Both the position numbers and the translations under genes were made by a program. From Vibrio nitrifigilis (GTDB lineage Bacteria > Pseudomonadota > Gammaproteobacteria > Enterobacterales > Vibrionaceae), in contig NZ_JADPMR010000001.1 in the NCBI RefSeq assembly GCF_015686695.1, positions 124,001 to 188,000 on the forward strand: a stretch of 64,000 bases of DNA, in the 5' to 3' direction. Of this stretch, positions 53,890 to 63,626 are shown one piece after another (positions within the stretch are counted from its first letter, which is position 1; every line of letters starts with the position of its first letter). Under the pieces are notes generated by a model that saw only the letters and a list, made by a program, of their open reading frames with translations, ran no database searches and was not told the DNA's origin.

Positions 53890-55221
53890 TTGCCTTCACT
53901 ATCGAATCAGAATATCTACACTGTTTCTCGCCTCAATGCAGAAGTTCGCTTACTCCTTGAAAATGAAATGGGAATTGTCTGGTTGGTGGGTGAAATATCC
54001 AACTTTTCAGCCCCTGTTTCAGGCCACTGGTACCTCACGCTCAAAGATTCTCGTGCTCAAGTACGCGCCGCCATGTTTAAAGGCAATAATCGCCACGTGC
54101 GTTTTCGTCCACAAAACGGCCAACAGGTATTAGTAAAAGCGCGCATGTCACTGTATGAACCTCGTGGTGATTACCAAATCATCATTGAAAGCATGCAACC
54201 TGAAGGTGATGGACGCCTGCAGCAAGAGTTTGAACAGTTAAAACTTAAACTGGCAGGAGAAGGGTTATTCGCACAAACCTTAAAGAAACCTTTACCGGAA
54301 AACCCTCAACGCGTCGGAATTATTACCTCTAAAACGGGCGCTGCTCTGCACGATATTCTCAACGTTCTTAAACGTCGCGATCCCAGTTTACCTATTGTGA
54401 TTTATCCAACAATGGTACAAGGCGAAGAAGCCGCAATACAAATTGCGCAAGCAATTGGCCGTGCGAATACTCGTAACGAGTGTGATGTATTGATCGTTGG
54501 CCGTGGAGGCGGTTCGTTAGAAGATCTTTGGTGTTTTAATAATGAAATCGTGGCTCGCACTATTGCCGCCAGTCAGATTCCAATTATTAGTGCAGTAGGC
54601 CATGAGGTCGATGTGACGATTGCCGATTTTGTTGCCGATGTTCGAGCGCCGACACCTTCAGCGGCTGCGGAATTAGTAAGTCGCGATAACAGCCACAAAA
54701 AACAAGCATTTGCTAACTATCAGCATAAATTGACCAGCGCATGGCGCTATTATGTTGCGCAGCAAAAATCGTACATTAATCAATTGCAGTACCGGCTGGA
54801 TAAACAGCATCCAATGTACCGACTCCAGCGTCAACAACAGCGACTTGATGAAAGAGAAAATCGTCTTAAACAAGCGATTACTCATCATTTAAACGATACT
54901 CGTCGCCATATTTCCAGCCAAGAATATCATTTACAGCTACAATCGCCTGTTAAACGCATTGGTGAACAAAAACACGCTTTACAGATCGCTCAACAAAAGC
55001 TCAATGAAGCGATGCAACGTAAAATGATGAAAAGCCGTTACCAATTTGGGTTACTCGCAGAAAAATTGGATACGGTAAGCCCCCTATCTACACTTTCTCG
55101 CGGCTACTCAATTACCCAGACCAACAAAGGTAAAGTCATTCGCCACGCCTCAGACGTAAAAAGTGGTGACCAGATAGTCACCCGCTTAGCGGATGGTGAA
55201 CTAACATCAACGGTAATATAA
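53890..55221 (+). CDS. xseA: Exodeoxyribonuclease VII large subunit
   Basis: A 443-residue XseA protein: N-terminal OB fold (VWLVGEISNFSAPVSGHWYLTLKD), catalytic domain (VGIITSKTGAALHDIL, VLIVGRGGGSLEDLWCFN, ISAVGHEVDVTIADFVAD, RAPTPSAAAEL) and a long coiled-coil C-terminal region ending in a short domain (LSRGYSITQTNKG). With XseB it degrades single-stranded DNA. The start codon is TTG, as no ATG fits the conserved N-terminus. Divergent from guaB, as in other gammaproteobacteria. Confidence 0.98.
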   Translation: MPSLSNQNIYTVSRLNAEVRLLLENEMGIVWLVGEISNFSAPVSGHWYLTLKDSRAQVRAAMFKGNNRHVRFRPQNGQQVLVKARMSLYEPRGDYQIIIESMQPEGDGRLQQEFEQLKLKLAGEGLFAQTLKKPLPENPQRVGIITSKTGAALHDILNVLKRRDPSLPIVIYPTMVQGEEAAIQIAQAIGRANTRNECDVLIVGRGGGSLEDLWCFNNEIVARTIAASQIPIISAVGHEVDVTIADFVADVRAPTPSAAAELVSRDNSHKKQAFANYQHKLTSAWRYYVAQQKSYINQLQYRLDKQHPMYRLQRQQQRLDERENRLKQAITHHLNDTRRHISSQEYHLQLQSPVKRIGEQKHALQIAQQKLNEAMQRKMMKSRYQFGLLAEKLDTVSPLSTLSRGYSITQTNKGKVIRHASDVKSGDQIVTRLADGELTSTVI

Positions 55222-55226
55222 TAAAG

Positions 55227-55257
55227 CACGCCACAAGGAAAACCTTATGGCGTGTTT
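55227..55257. terminator. Terminator shared by xseA and the zinc-ribbon gene
   Basis: CACGCCACAAGG/CCTTATGGCGTG stem (one mismatch) with AAAA loop and T residues after it; it overlaps the stop codon of the convergent gene. Confidence 0.75.
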
Positions 55258-55484
55258 GGTATGATTTGCATTTCAATTCGTACTGTCGATTTAGATTTCA
55301 ACTCATTGCACGTTGGACAAAAGTAACTTACCGACCCACACGCTTGCAGTTTTTCTAGTTCATTATCACATGTAGGACAGAATGCGACTTTCTTAAAATG
55401 CCGTGCACACTCACCACACAGGTAATGTGGACCTTCCCATGTCAATTCTTTATGGCATATAGGGCATTTATTCATACTCATCAC
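55245..55484 (-). CDS. yfgJ: Zinc-ribbon protein, YfgJ-like
   Basis: A 79-residue protein with four CxxC pairs (CPICH, CGEC, CPTCD, CPTCN) and ACGSVSYFC, a double zinc ribbon resembling E. coli YfgJ, which also lies near xseA and der. Function unknown. Any of three close ATGs could start it; MNKCPIC is the likely core start. Confidence 0.85.
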   Translation of the reverse strand: MMSMNKCPICHKELTWEGPHYLCGECARHFKKVAFCPTCDNELEKLQACGSVSYFCPTCNELKSKSTVRIEMQIIPNTP

Positions 55485-55789
55485 TTATTGCTCCGTTGCA
55501 TTCGATCTACACCAGCAGATCTATTACCACTAAAAGATCTATGTCACATTTTTATGCAAAAATAGATTAATTTTCAATCCAGGATTTAAGATCTTTGGCA
55601 AGATCTTTTATGGATCTAACGCTTTATCTATCTTGATCAGCGATCTGCCCTAAAAAGAACTTTTATATAACCACATCCCGAAAGCATAAGTTACATGTTC
55701 TGTTTTTCAATTTATAGTAGATATATATTCTAATCACTTAATGGTAAACACTAATTTTCAGCATTTAATAAAAGGATCATTTATTCTGA
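55485..55789. other. Intergenic region
   Basis: About 305 nt, AT-rich. It contains repeated AGATCTTT/AAGATCT-like words around 55530-55610, otherwise nothing recognised. Confidence 0.4.
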
Positions 55790-56680
55790 TCATTCAGTTA
55801 CAACAGTGTGTATTTCGATATTCTGGTCACCAGAATGCTCAATATTCACGCGGATTGATGAATAGTCAGACAATGATCGAGCGTGTGTTCCACCACATGG
55901 GATCGTAGCAACACCATCACTCCCTAAATCACACTCCCAATAGCGAGAATCGGTTAAATGGGTTCCACTACAAATCAGCTTAATATCATGATTTAATTCT
56001 ACCCAAGATTCGAGCTGATGATTCACACTTTGTTCGATCAATGTGAGTTGAGAAAGAAAATCTACCGAGTTAAACCCTCTTTTACGTAATGTTTTACCTA
56101 GTCGATATCCCACTCTAGCGCATAATGGCTCAATTGAACTCGATTCTTGAGCATAGCTGTGAAAGTCGTAATGGTTAAGGCTATCTTTTCGATCTGCGTC
56201 TTTGCGCCAATACCCTTGTTCAGTCAGCACTTTATTCAATGCAAGACTAGTAAGATGCTCGGCACTGTGGGCAAGACTCAATTGCCATTGATAGGTTTCA
56301 TCAACCACTAGCCGTAGTTTTTGCCTAGGTTGTAAATCAATCAGACCATCTTCAATACGATGGACAACAACAAATACCCAACCTTCAGTGTCACGCTTTA
56401 CCGGAATGTCTTGAGCCACGTAAAGTGTGCCCGTTGCTAACTCTATCGCGCCGGTTAAACAATCAATAACAACGGCGGTTTGACCATTACACTCAACATA
56501 ACCTTTATCGGCTGGATGATCAGGCCAAATATGACTCACGGGATGAAAAGAGGTCTTATCGGTAACGATATCGATTGTATTATCATGTGTTTTAACACAA
56601 ATAATCTCACTATCGATAGGAGCAGAGGAACGAGGAAATATCACCTCAGTAGAGTGGAAGATGAGTGCAGTGTTATCCAT
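55790..56680 (-). CDS. Alanyl-tRNA editing (AlaX-like) protein
   Basis: A 296-residue protein with the second additional domain of alanyl/threonyl-tRNA synthetases. The zinc site is visible as HSAEH (near residue 139) and CGGTHARS (near 262). An N-terminal beta-rich domain (VIFPRSSAPIDSEII) precedes it. Such stand-alone editors hydrolyse mischarged Ser- or Gly-tRNA(Ala). The exact substrate is not determined. Confidence 0.88.
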   Translation of the reverse strand: MDNTALIFHSTEVIFPRSSAPIDSEIICVKTHDNTIDIVTDKTSFHPVSHIWPDHPADKGYVECNGQTAVVIDCLTGAIELATGTLYVAQDIPVKRDTEGWVFVVVHRIEDGLIDLQPRQKLRLVVDETYQWQLSLAHSAEHLTSLALNKVLTEQGYWRKDADRKDSLNHYDFHSYAQESSSIEPLCARVGYRLGKTLRKRGFNSVDFLSQLTLIEQSVNHQLESWVELNHDIKLICSGTHLTDSRYWECDLGSDGVATIPCGGTHARSLSDYSSIRVNIEHSGDQNIEIHTVVTE

Positions 56681-56741
56681 TAAAAAGCCCTAATATGATC
56701 GCCATTGAGCGAACCGAAAGAATTAAGAGCTCCAGAATAAC

Positions 56742-56769
56742 AAAAAGCCCAAGAAAACTTGGGCTTTTT
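56742..56769 (-). terminator. Terminator after der
   Basis: Stem AAAAAGCCCAAG/CTTGGGCTTTTT with AAAA loop; T-run on both strands, directly downstream of der. Confidence 0.93.
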
Positions 56770-56789
56770 CAATGATTCTATCGGTAAAA

Positions 56790-58274
56790 TTACTTTTTAC
56801 GTGATTTCATTGCTGACATTAAACGTTTACGTTTACGCTCTTGAGACAAAGTTAACTTACCGCCTTTATTCTCAAATGGGTTTTCGCTGCTTTGGAATTG
56901 CACACGAATTGGTGTACCCATGATTTCTAATGAACGACGGTAGTAGTTCATCAAGTAACGTTTGTATGAATCAGGCAGTTCATTCACTAAGTTACCGTGG
57001 ATAACGATAATTGGTGGGTTATAACCACCAGCGTGCGCATATTTTAGTTTCACACGACGACCACGAACTAATGGTGGCTGATGATCTTCTGTTGCCATTT
57101 TCATAATACGAGTTAGAACAGAGGTTCCAACGCGTGTGGTTGCTGATTTATACGCTTCTTGAACAGATTCATATAAGTGCCCAACACCAGTACCATGTAA
57201 CGCAGAAATAAAGTGAATACGTGCAAAATCAACAAAGCCTAAACGGCGATCGAGTTCTTTTTTCACGTGTTCTTTTACATCAGTATCCAAACCATCCCAT
57301 TTGTTTACTGCAATCACAATTGAACGACCAGCGTTCAATGCAAAGCCAAGTAAGCTCAAGTCTTGGTCAGAAATATTTTCACGAGCGTCGATAACCAATA
57401 GCACTACGTTGGCATCTTCAATCGCTTTCAATGTTTTAACAACAGAGAATTTTTCTACAGTTTCATTAATACGTTTACGACGACGAACACCAGCCGTATC
57501 AATCAAAACATATTCACGACCATCACGTTCCATTGGAATGTAGATAGAATCTCGTGTTGTTCCTGGCATATCGTAAACAACCACACGCTCTTCACCTAAA
57601 ATGCGGTTAGTCAGTGTTGATTTGCCAACATTAGGACGACCGATGATCGCCAGTTTGATCGGTTGATTTTGCAAACGAGCAAACTCAGCTTCCGCTTCTT
57701 CTTCAGTGTATTCGAGCTTTTCTTCTTCAGAATCAACAATACCTGTAAGATCTTCAAGCGCTTTTTTCTCAGCTTCCATTTCTTCAATAAATGGATTCAG
57801 TGCACGCTCAATCAAAGCGCTCACACCACGACCATGTGCCGCAGCAATTTGGTAGATACGATCCATACCAAGCTGCCAGAATTCTGCACTAGCAGCGTCT
57901 GCATCAACACCATCGACTTTGTTTACTACCAAGAAAGAAGGTTTTTCTGATTTACGTAGATGGTTAGCTATTGCTTCATCTGAAACTGTTAATCCAGCAC
58001 GACCATCAACTAGGAACAGAACGACATCCGCTTCTTCAATCGCAGCAAGCGATTGTTCCGCCATTTTGTGTTCTACACCTTCTTCCGTACCATCGATACC
58101 ACCTGTATCGATGACGATAAATTCATGCTCACCGACTTGAGCGCGACCGTATTTACGATCTCGAGTCAAACCAGGAAAGTCTGCGACTAATGCATCCCGT
58201 GTGCGAGTCAGTCGATTAAATAGCGTTGATTTACCAACGTTAGGACGCCCAACAAGAGCAACAACAGGTACCAT
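56790..58274 (-). CDS. der: Ribosome-assembly GTPase Der (EngA)
   Basis: A 494-residue double GTPase: each domain has GRPNVGKS (residues about 8 and 214), DTGG/DTAG and NKVD/NKWD motifs, followed by a C-terminal KH-like domain (YKRYLMNYYRRSLEIMGTPIRVQF). It acts in 50S subunit maturation. The acidic linker between the GTPase domains (near 165-205) is long, as in enteric and Vibrio homologues. Confidence 0.99.
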   Translation of the reverse strand: MVPVVALVGRPNVGKSTLFNRLTRTRDALVADFPGLTRDRKYGRAQVGEHEFIVIDTGGIDGTEEGVEHKMAEQSLAAIEEADVVLFLVDGRAGLTVSDEAIANHLRKSEKPSFLVVNKVDGVDADAASAEFWQLGMDRIYQIAAAHGRGVSALIERALNPFIEEMEAEKKALEDLTGIVDSEEEKLEYTEEEAEAEFARLQNQPIKLAIIGRPNVGKSTLTNRILGEERVVVYDMPGTTRDSIYIPMERDGREYVLIDTAGVRRRKRINETVEKFSVVKTLKAIEDANVVLLVIDARENISDQDLSLLGFALNAGRSIVIAVNKWDGLDTDVKEHVKKELDRRLGFVDFARIHFISALHGTGVGHLYESVQEAYKSATTRVGTSVLTRIMKMATEDHQPPLVRGRRVKLKYAHAGGYNPPIIVIHGNLVNELPDSYKRYLMNYYRRSLEIMGTPIRVQFQSSENPFENKGGKLTLSQERKRKRLMSAMKSRKK

Positions 58275-58376
58275 AATAACCTCTACAAATCTTCGTTCTT
58301 ATGTAGTTATAGGTAAATATTCTCTTTCGAGGTAATTTTTACCTAAAATCACATGTTATTTTGACAGTAATAAAAC

Positions 58377-58404
58377 GGCTCCTAACCGTCACCAGTCAGG
58401 AGCC
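58377..58404 (-). terminator. Terminator after bamB
   Basis: GGCTCCT/AGGAGCC stem with a 14-nt loop, followed on the minus strand by GTTTTATT, between bamB and der. Confidence 0.75.
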
Positions 58405-58425
58405 ATTTGTGAATTATATCACGAT

Positions 58426-59586
58426 TTATTGTTTGATCGTCAGTTTCTTTACAGAACCATCACGAGTCACAACAACATAGCCATTATCAACAGTAATCGG
58501 TGAAATAGCTAAGCCGCTACTATCGATATTCTGTTCAGCAACAAACTTACCGGTCTCACGATCGATCCAGTACAAATAACCTTGAGAATCACCAACAACG
58601 ACATAGCCGTTAATCATCACAGGTGCTGTAACTAGACGATTTTCTAACTTGTTGTTTTTCCAAAGTTCAGTGCCACTTCGAGCATCAACAGCAACTAAGT
58701 GATCGTTATCCGTCACAAGAAAAATAGAGCTACCATCGGTTGCAATATTTTCAGACGACGAATAGTTGCGTTTCCAAATTGGGTTACCGGAACGTAAGTC
58801 CATCGCCACAAGTTGGCCATTGTAACCGACTGTGTACAACGTTGAACCAACCAGCAACGGTGAAGAATCGACATCTACCAAACGATCAATTTCCGTTGCA
58901 CCTTTAGGTTTACCGATCGGGTGCTGCCAAATTAGTTGACCACGCTCAACCACGGCTGCCGCAAGGCGACCAGAAGGTGTTCCCCAGAACACACCACCAG
59001 AAAACGCAACAGGTTGGCTATCGCCACGTAAAGTTAATGTTGGCACTTCAGTATTGATCACCCACTCTTGCTTACCTGTTTTCTGATCCAGAGCGATCAA
59101 GGTACCACGACTGGTATTGACCAAGACTAAATTACTATCCGTTGCAGGTGTGGCTAGTACTTCACCATCAACAGGCTGTGACCACACTTGTTTACCAGTT
59201 TTTTCATCAAGCGCGATGACGCGACCATTTTCACTGCCGATATAAATCTGACCATAGGCAGCAGCAATACCACCGGAAAGACGCGCACTCGTATCACCTT
59301 CTAGATCGGTTTCCCAGAGCGTATCCCCAGTTTTAGGATCGAGAGCTTTTACCAAACCGTCACGATCAGCTACAAATACTTTATCGTAATTGTAGTTTGG
59401 TGTTAGCTGTGAAAAGTAATCGCCAACACCAGAACCAATCGATGCACTCCACTGAGTCTCAGAAGAAAGTTGATTTTTCACCTGAGGAACGGGAGCCATA
59501 ATGACGTTATCTTCCTCACCTGCACAACCCGCAAGCAAGCCGAGTACTGATGCTGATAAAAGCACCTTGTTGAACATCTTCTTCAT
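58426..59586 (-). CDS. bamB: Outer-membrane assembly lipoprotein BamB
   Basis: A 386-residue lipoprotein (lipobox LAGC, Cys21) with PQQ-like beta-propeller repeats such as VFVADRDGLVKALDPKTGDTLWE and IYIGSENGRVIALDEKTGKQVWS. It is part of the BAM complex that inserts outer-membrane proteins. It follows yfgM by about 10 nt, as in other gammaproteobacteria. Confidence 0.98.
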   Translation of the reverse strand: MKKMFNKVLLSASVLGLLAGCAGEEDNVIMAPVPQVKNQLSSETQWSASIGSGVGDYFSQLTPNYNYDKVFVADRDGLVKALDPKTGDTLWETDLEGDTSARLSGGIAAAYGQIYIGSENGRVIALDEKTGKQVWSQPVDGEVLATPATDSNLVLVNTSRGTLIALDQKTGKQEWVINTEVPTLTLRGDSQPVAFSGGVFWGTPSGRLAAAVVERGQLIWQHPIGKPKGATEIDRLVDVDSSPLLVGSTLYTVGYNGQLVAMDLRSGNPIWKRNYSSSENIATDGSSIFLVTDNDHLVAVDARSGTELWKNNKLENRLVTAPVMINGYVVVGDSQGYLYWIDRETGKFVAEQNIDSSGLAISPITVDNGYVVVTRDGSVKKLTIKQ

Positions 59587-59597
59587 CAACTTGGCCC

Positions 59598-60212
59598 TTA
59601 TTTGGCTAGATCGTCCAGTTTCATTTTGAGCGTTTGGCTTGCATCGTTAGCCTGTTGAGCTTGAGTGTATGCTGAGTAAGCACCCTCTTTGTCACCTTTT
59701 GCTAATAAGATATCGCCACGTAGCTCTTCAACACGACCTTTCCATGACTCAGCTTTAATGCTATCGAGAGACTTTATGGCCTCATCCTGCTTACCTTGCT
59801 CTGCTTGAATACGAGCAATACGCAGTGTAATCACTGGAGTTAATGCAGAATCATCAGTATGAGCTTGTGCCCATTGCAGCTGTTTCAATGCGTCATCAAG
59901 TTTACCCGCAGTAACCTGCGCTTTTGATAACTGTACAGCAGCTAACACTGCGTATTGAGTATCTTTGTTAGCGTCAATATACTGCTGAATTTCTTGATCT
60001 GATTTAGCGCCATTTGTCGCTAAAGCTTGAACAATTTTGGTGTAATTCGCCGATGCCGCTTCTTGTTCAGCAACCATAGAATCTTGGTAGTAACGCCAGC
60101 CAAATAGGCCACCTAGACCGATAATAGCGCCGATCACTACAGCTTTACCGTTCTCTTTCCACCAATCTTTGATCGCGTCAACGGTCTGTTCTTCAGTATC
60201 GTAGAGTTCCAC
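59598..60212 (-). CDS. yfgM: YfgM, TPR protein of the inner membrane
   Basis: A 204-residue protein with one N-terminal membrane helix (VIGAIIGLGGLFGWRYY) and periplasmic TPR-like repeats. YfgM associates with PpiD and the Sec translocon as an ancillary chaperone. It sits between hisS and bamB in the usual order. Confidence 0.95.
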   Translation of the reverse strand: MELYDTEEQTVDAIKDWWKENGKAVVIGAIIGLGGLFGWRYYQDSMVAEQEAASANYTKIVQALATNGAKSDQEIQQYIDANKDTQYAVLAAVQLSKAQVTAGKLDDALKQLQWAQAHTDDSALTPVITLRIARIQAEQGKQDEAIKSLDSIKAESWKGRVEELRGDILLAKGDKEGAYSAYTQAQQANDASQTLKMKLDDLAK

Positions 60213-60251
60213 TTCCTGTCCTTTTAAATAAGAGTTCTCAAAAATCAGCGT

Positions 60252-61517
60252 TTAGACGAGATGAGCCAGTTGGCTTGCAACCTCAGCCTGAGCAATCGTA
60301 GTTTGCTCACCACCAGCCAGATCTTTAACTACAACAGTGCTATCCGCTACTTCGTTTTCACCAAGAACGAGCGCAACAGCTGCACCCACTTTATCGGCAC
60401 GTTTAAATTGTTTCTTAAAGTTACCGCCACCGCAGTGGGTCATAATGCGTAAACCGGGTACTTGTTCGCGTAACTGTTCCGCCAACTGCAGACCAGCAAC
60501 TAAAGTCCCCTCACCCGCTGTCACCATATAAACATCAACAGCACGGCGTAAATCTAGGTTACCAACAGTTTCCATCATTAGAACTAAACGCTCTAGACCC
60601 ATCGCGAAACCAACTGCAGGGGTTGCTTTACCACCAAGTTGCTCAACCAAACCATCATAACGGCCACCACCACAAACAGTGCCTTGAGCACCTAGGCTTT
60701 CAGTGATCCATTCAAAAACAGTGCGATTGTAATAATCTAATCCACGTACTAAACGTTCATTTACGGTGTATTCGATACCAGCCGCATCAAGAAGTTCACA
60801 CAAACCAGCAAAATGTTGTTTTGATTCTTCATCTAAGTAATCAGACAGTTTTGGTGCATCACCAAGAATGGCTTGGATCGCTGGGTTTTTAGTATCGAGA
60901 ACACGCAAAGGGTTGGTGTACATACGACGTTTAGCGTCTTCGTCCAATACTTCTTCGTGTTGTTCTAAGAAAGCAATCAAAGCAGTACGGTATTCAGTAC
61001 GAGCGTCTAAAGAACCAATTGAATTTAACTCAAGACGTAAATGGTCTGAGATTCCCAGTTCACGCCACAGACGTGCGGTCATCATGATCAATTCAGCATC
61101 AACATCTGGACCATCAATACCAAAGACTTCGACACCACACTGATGGAATTGACGGTAACGACCTTTTTGTGGACGTTCATGACGGAACATTGGTCCCATA
61201 TACCAAAGACGTTGTTCTTGGTTATACAGCAAACCATTTTCGATGCCAGAACGAACACAACCAGCAGTACCTTCAGGACGTAGAGTCAAACTGTCGCCGT
61301 TGTCGTCAAAGGTGTACATCTCTTTTTCAACAACGTCAGTAACTTCACCAATCGCACGTTTAAATAGATGAGTCATCTCAACGATTGGCATACGCACTTC
61401 GCTATAGCCATAAGCGCTGATTACATTTTTTACAATGCCTTCCACTTTTTGCCAAAGTGGAGACTGAGTTGGGAGGCAGTCATTCATACCTCGGATTGCT
61501 TGAATAGTTTTAGCCAC
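60252..61517 (-). CDS. hisS: Histidyl-tRNA synthetase
   Basis: A 421-residue class II synthetase: motif 1 region near YSEVRMPIVE, motif 2 RPQKGRYRQFHQCG, histidine motifs RGLDYYNRTVFEW and GGGRYDGL, motif 3 GFAMGLERL, and the C-terminal anticodon-binding domain. It lies 24 nt after ispG. Confidence 0.99.
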   Translation of the reverse strand: MAKTIQAIRGMNDCLPTQSPLWQKVEGIVKNVISAYGYSEVRMPIVEMTHLFKRAIGEVTDVVEKEMYTFDDNGDSLTLRPEGTAGCVRSGIENGLLYNQEQRLWYMGPMFRHERPQKGRYRQFHQCGVEVFGIDGPDVDAELIMMTARLWRELGISDHLRLELNSIGSLDARTEYRTALIAFLEQHEEVLDEDAKRRMYTNPLRVLDTKNPAIQAILGDAPKLSDYLDEESKQHFAGLCELLDAAGIEYTVNERLVRGLDYYNRTVFEWITESLGAQGTVCGGGRYDGLVEQLGGKATPAVGFAMGLERLVLMMETVGNLDLRRAVDVYMVTAGEGTLVAGLQLAEQLREQVPGLRIMTHCGGGNFKKQFKRADKVGAAVALVLGENEVADSTVVVKDLAGGEQTTIAQAEVASQLAHLV

Positions 61518-61541
61518 AATTCTTACCGTAATTCGTTGAGA

Positions 61542-62666
61542 TTAATCTTTGTCTATTTGCTTTACGTCGATACGATTTTTTTCGTCGAGCACCGCTGCTT
61601 TTGCGCGAATTTTTGCTTCTAGTTGGTCCACTAAGTCATCATTGTCAAAACGGACTTTTTGTCGCACACCATCTTCATAGAGAGCACTTTTACGGTTACT
61701 GCCAGCTAGACCTAAATGAGCGGCTTCTGCTTCACCAGGACCATTAACAACACAACCGATCACAGACACATCCATTGGTGTTAATACGTCTTCTAAGCGC
61801 TGCTCTAACGCATTGACTGTACCTATCACATCAAACTCTTGACGAGAACAAGATGGACACGCAATGAAGTTGATGCCACGAGAGCGAATACGCAACGATT
61901 TCAGAATATCAAAGCCTACTTTGATCTCTTCCACCGGATTGGCCGCTAATGATACACGTAAAGTATCGCCAATGCCCTCATTCAATAGCATACCAAGACC
62001 AACAGCAGATTTAACCGCACCAGCTCGAGCACCACCAGCTTCGGTGATCCCTAAATGCAGTGGTTGATCGATCTGTTTGGCCAATAAACGGTAAGCATCA
62101 ACAGCAAGGAAAACATCGGATGCTTTCACACTGACTTTGAATTGATCAAAGTTAAGACGATCAAGAATATCGACATGACGCATTGCTGATTCAAGCAACG
62201 CTTCAGGTGTCGGTTCACCGTATTTTACTTGCAGGTCCTTTTCGAGCGAACCACCATTCACGCCAATACGAATTGGAATATTTTTATCGCGTGCACAATC
62301 TACAACGGCACGAATGCGCTCTTCTTTACCAATATTCCCTGGGTTTATACGTAAGCAGTCCACCCCGTATTCTGCTACTTGTAGTGCAATACGATAATCA
62401 AAATGGATGTCAGCGACTAAAGGAACCGATACTTGTTGTTTGATCAATTTAAACGCTTCAGCAGCGTCCATAGTAGGTACAGAAACTCGAACGATATCTG
62501 CGCCAACTTTTTCTAGCGCTTTGATTTGAGCGACTGTTGCTTCTACGTCAGTCGTTCTCGTATTCGTCATAGACTGTACGGCGATAGGTGCCCCATCGCC
62601 AATGGGGACGTCACCCACATAGATTCGTGTGGATTTACGACGTTTAATAGGAGACTCGTGTTGCAT
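61542..62666 (-). CDS. ispG: 4-hydroxy-3-methylbut-2-enyl diphosphate synthase IspG
   Basis: A 374-residue enzyme of the MEP isoprenoid pathway. TIM-barrel start (VGDVPIGDGAPIAVQSMTNT) and the C-terminal iron-sulfur domain with ACPSCSR and GCVVNGPGEAEAAHLG supply the [4Fe-4S] cysteines. It is 9 nt downstream of rodZ. Confidence 0.99.
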   Translation of the reverse strand: MQHESPIKRRKSTRIYVGDVPIGDGAPIAVQSMTNTRTTDVEATVAQIKALEKVGADIVRVSVPTMDAAEAFKLIKQQVSVPLVADIHFDYRIALQVAEYGVDCLRINPGNIGKEERIRAVVDCARDKNIPIRIGVNGGSLEKDLQVKYGEPTPEALLESAMRHVDILDRLNFDQFKVSVKASDVFLAVDAYRLLAKQIDQPLHLGITEAGGARAGAVKSAVGLGMLLNEGIGDTLRVSLAANPVEEIKVGFDILKSLRIRSRGINFIACPSCSRQEFDVIGTVNALEQRLEDVLTPMDVSVIGCVVNGPGEAEAAHLGLAGSNRKSALYEDGVRQKVRFDNDDLVDQLEAKIRAKAAVLDEKNRIDVKQIDKD

Positions 62667-62675
62667 AGTAATATT

Positions 62676-63614
62676 CTAAGGTAAAGTCAATCGTGCTACT
62701 TTGCCAGAAGTATACCGAGAAAGGTCAACTGGTTCACTGGCAAATGTCATTTGAACGGCTTCCGGAGCACCAAGCACGACTTTAAATGGTTTTTCACCAT
62801 GCAGAGTCAGTGACTGCCCTTCTTTCTTAATTCCGGTTACCAGCGTTTTGCCCGTTGCATCCGTTACTTGAATCCAACAATCCGCAGAGAATGACATCGT
62901 CATCGTTTCTAGGTTTGCCGTTGATTGCTCCGGAGCCTCAGGTACTTGTTCAGACTTATCTTCAACTGCAGCAGTATCGTCAGCTGTCGTTGACTGAGTG
63001 TCCTCTGCTGCTTGTTCATCCGTTGATTCAGCGGGTTGAGAGGGTTCTGCACTTTCTGGTTCGTCTGCAGGCGCTTGCGCTTCTGTCGACGTGTCTTGTG
63101 CATCTTTGGTTAAACCGCTAACCGTTGCAAAATCTTCTTTTTCCTCTGCCGCTGAGCTTTCAGTCGCAGATCCAGCTTCTTGAGGCGTTAACGTGTCTTG
63201 ATGGCTATTTTGCCACCACCATAAAGAGGACATGCCAATTAATACAATGAGTATGGCCCAAGTAATGGTCATAATGCGGTGATCATGCTTTTCACGTTTG
63301 GTCTTTTTGGAAAAGCTTTGCATCGGCTGTTCTTGTACCGGCGGCTTACAATGCTCTTGATAAGAGTGCAAAATTTCTTTATCGGTAATACCGACCGCTT
63401 TTGCATAGGAGCGTAGGTAGCCACGAGTGAAAGTCGCTACCTGCTCTGAGTCGAACTCGTTACGTTCAATACTAGTAATAATGGACAAACGCAAACGCAA
63501 ACGGTCTGAGATCTGCTTTTGCGACAATCCTAATTCTTCACGTTTGTTTTTTAGCAACGTCCCTGGTTGGAGGGTGCTTGGTTCAATCGTAGTGTCGTCT
63601 TGTTCTATATTCAT
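62676..63614 (-). CDS. rodZ: Cell-shape protein RodZ
   Basis: About 312 residues. An N-terminal Xre-type HTH (GLSQKQISDRLRLRLSIITSIERNEF) binds MreB in the family; one membrane helix lies near residues 112-130 (IMTITWAILIVLIGMSSLWWW region). A long Glu/Ala/Thr/Ser-rich periplasmic linker leads to a C-terminal beta domain (ADCWIQVTDATGKTLVTG). The frame can extend to TTG 63626, but ATG 63614 (MNIEQDD) is preferred. Confidence 0.96.
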   Translation of the reverse strand: MNIEQDDTTIEPSTLQPGTLLKNKREELGLSQKQISDRLRLRLSIITSIERNEFDSEQVATFTRGYLRSYAKAVGITDKEILHSYQEHCKPPVQEQPMQSFSKKTKREKHDHRIMTITWAILIVLIGMSSLWWWQNSHQDTLTPQEAGSATESSAAEEKEDFATVSGLTKDAQDTSTEAQAPADEPESAEPSQPAESTDEQAAEDTQSTTADDTAAVEDKSEQVPEAPEQSTANLETMTMSFSADCWIQVTDATGKTLVTGIKKEGQSLTLHGEKPFKVVLGAPEAVQMTFASEPVDLSRYTSGKVARLTLP

Positions 63615-63626
63615 CCGCGATGTCAA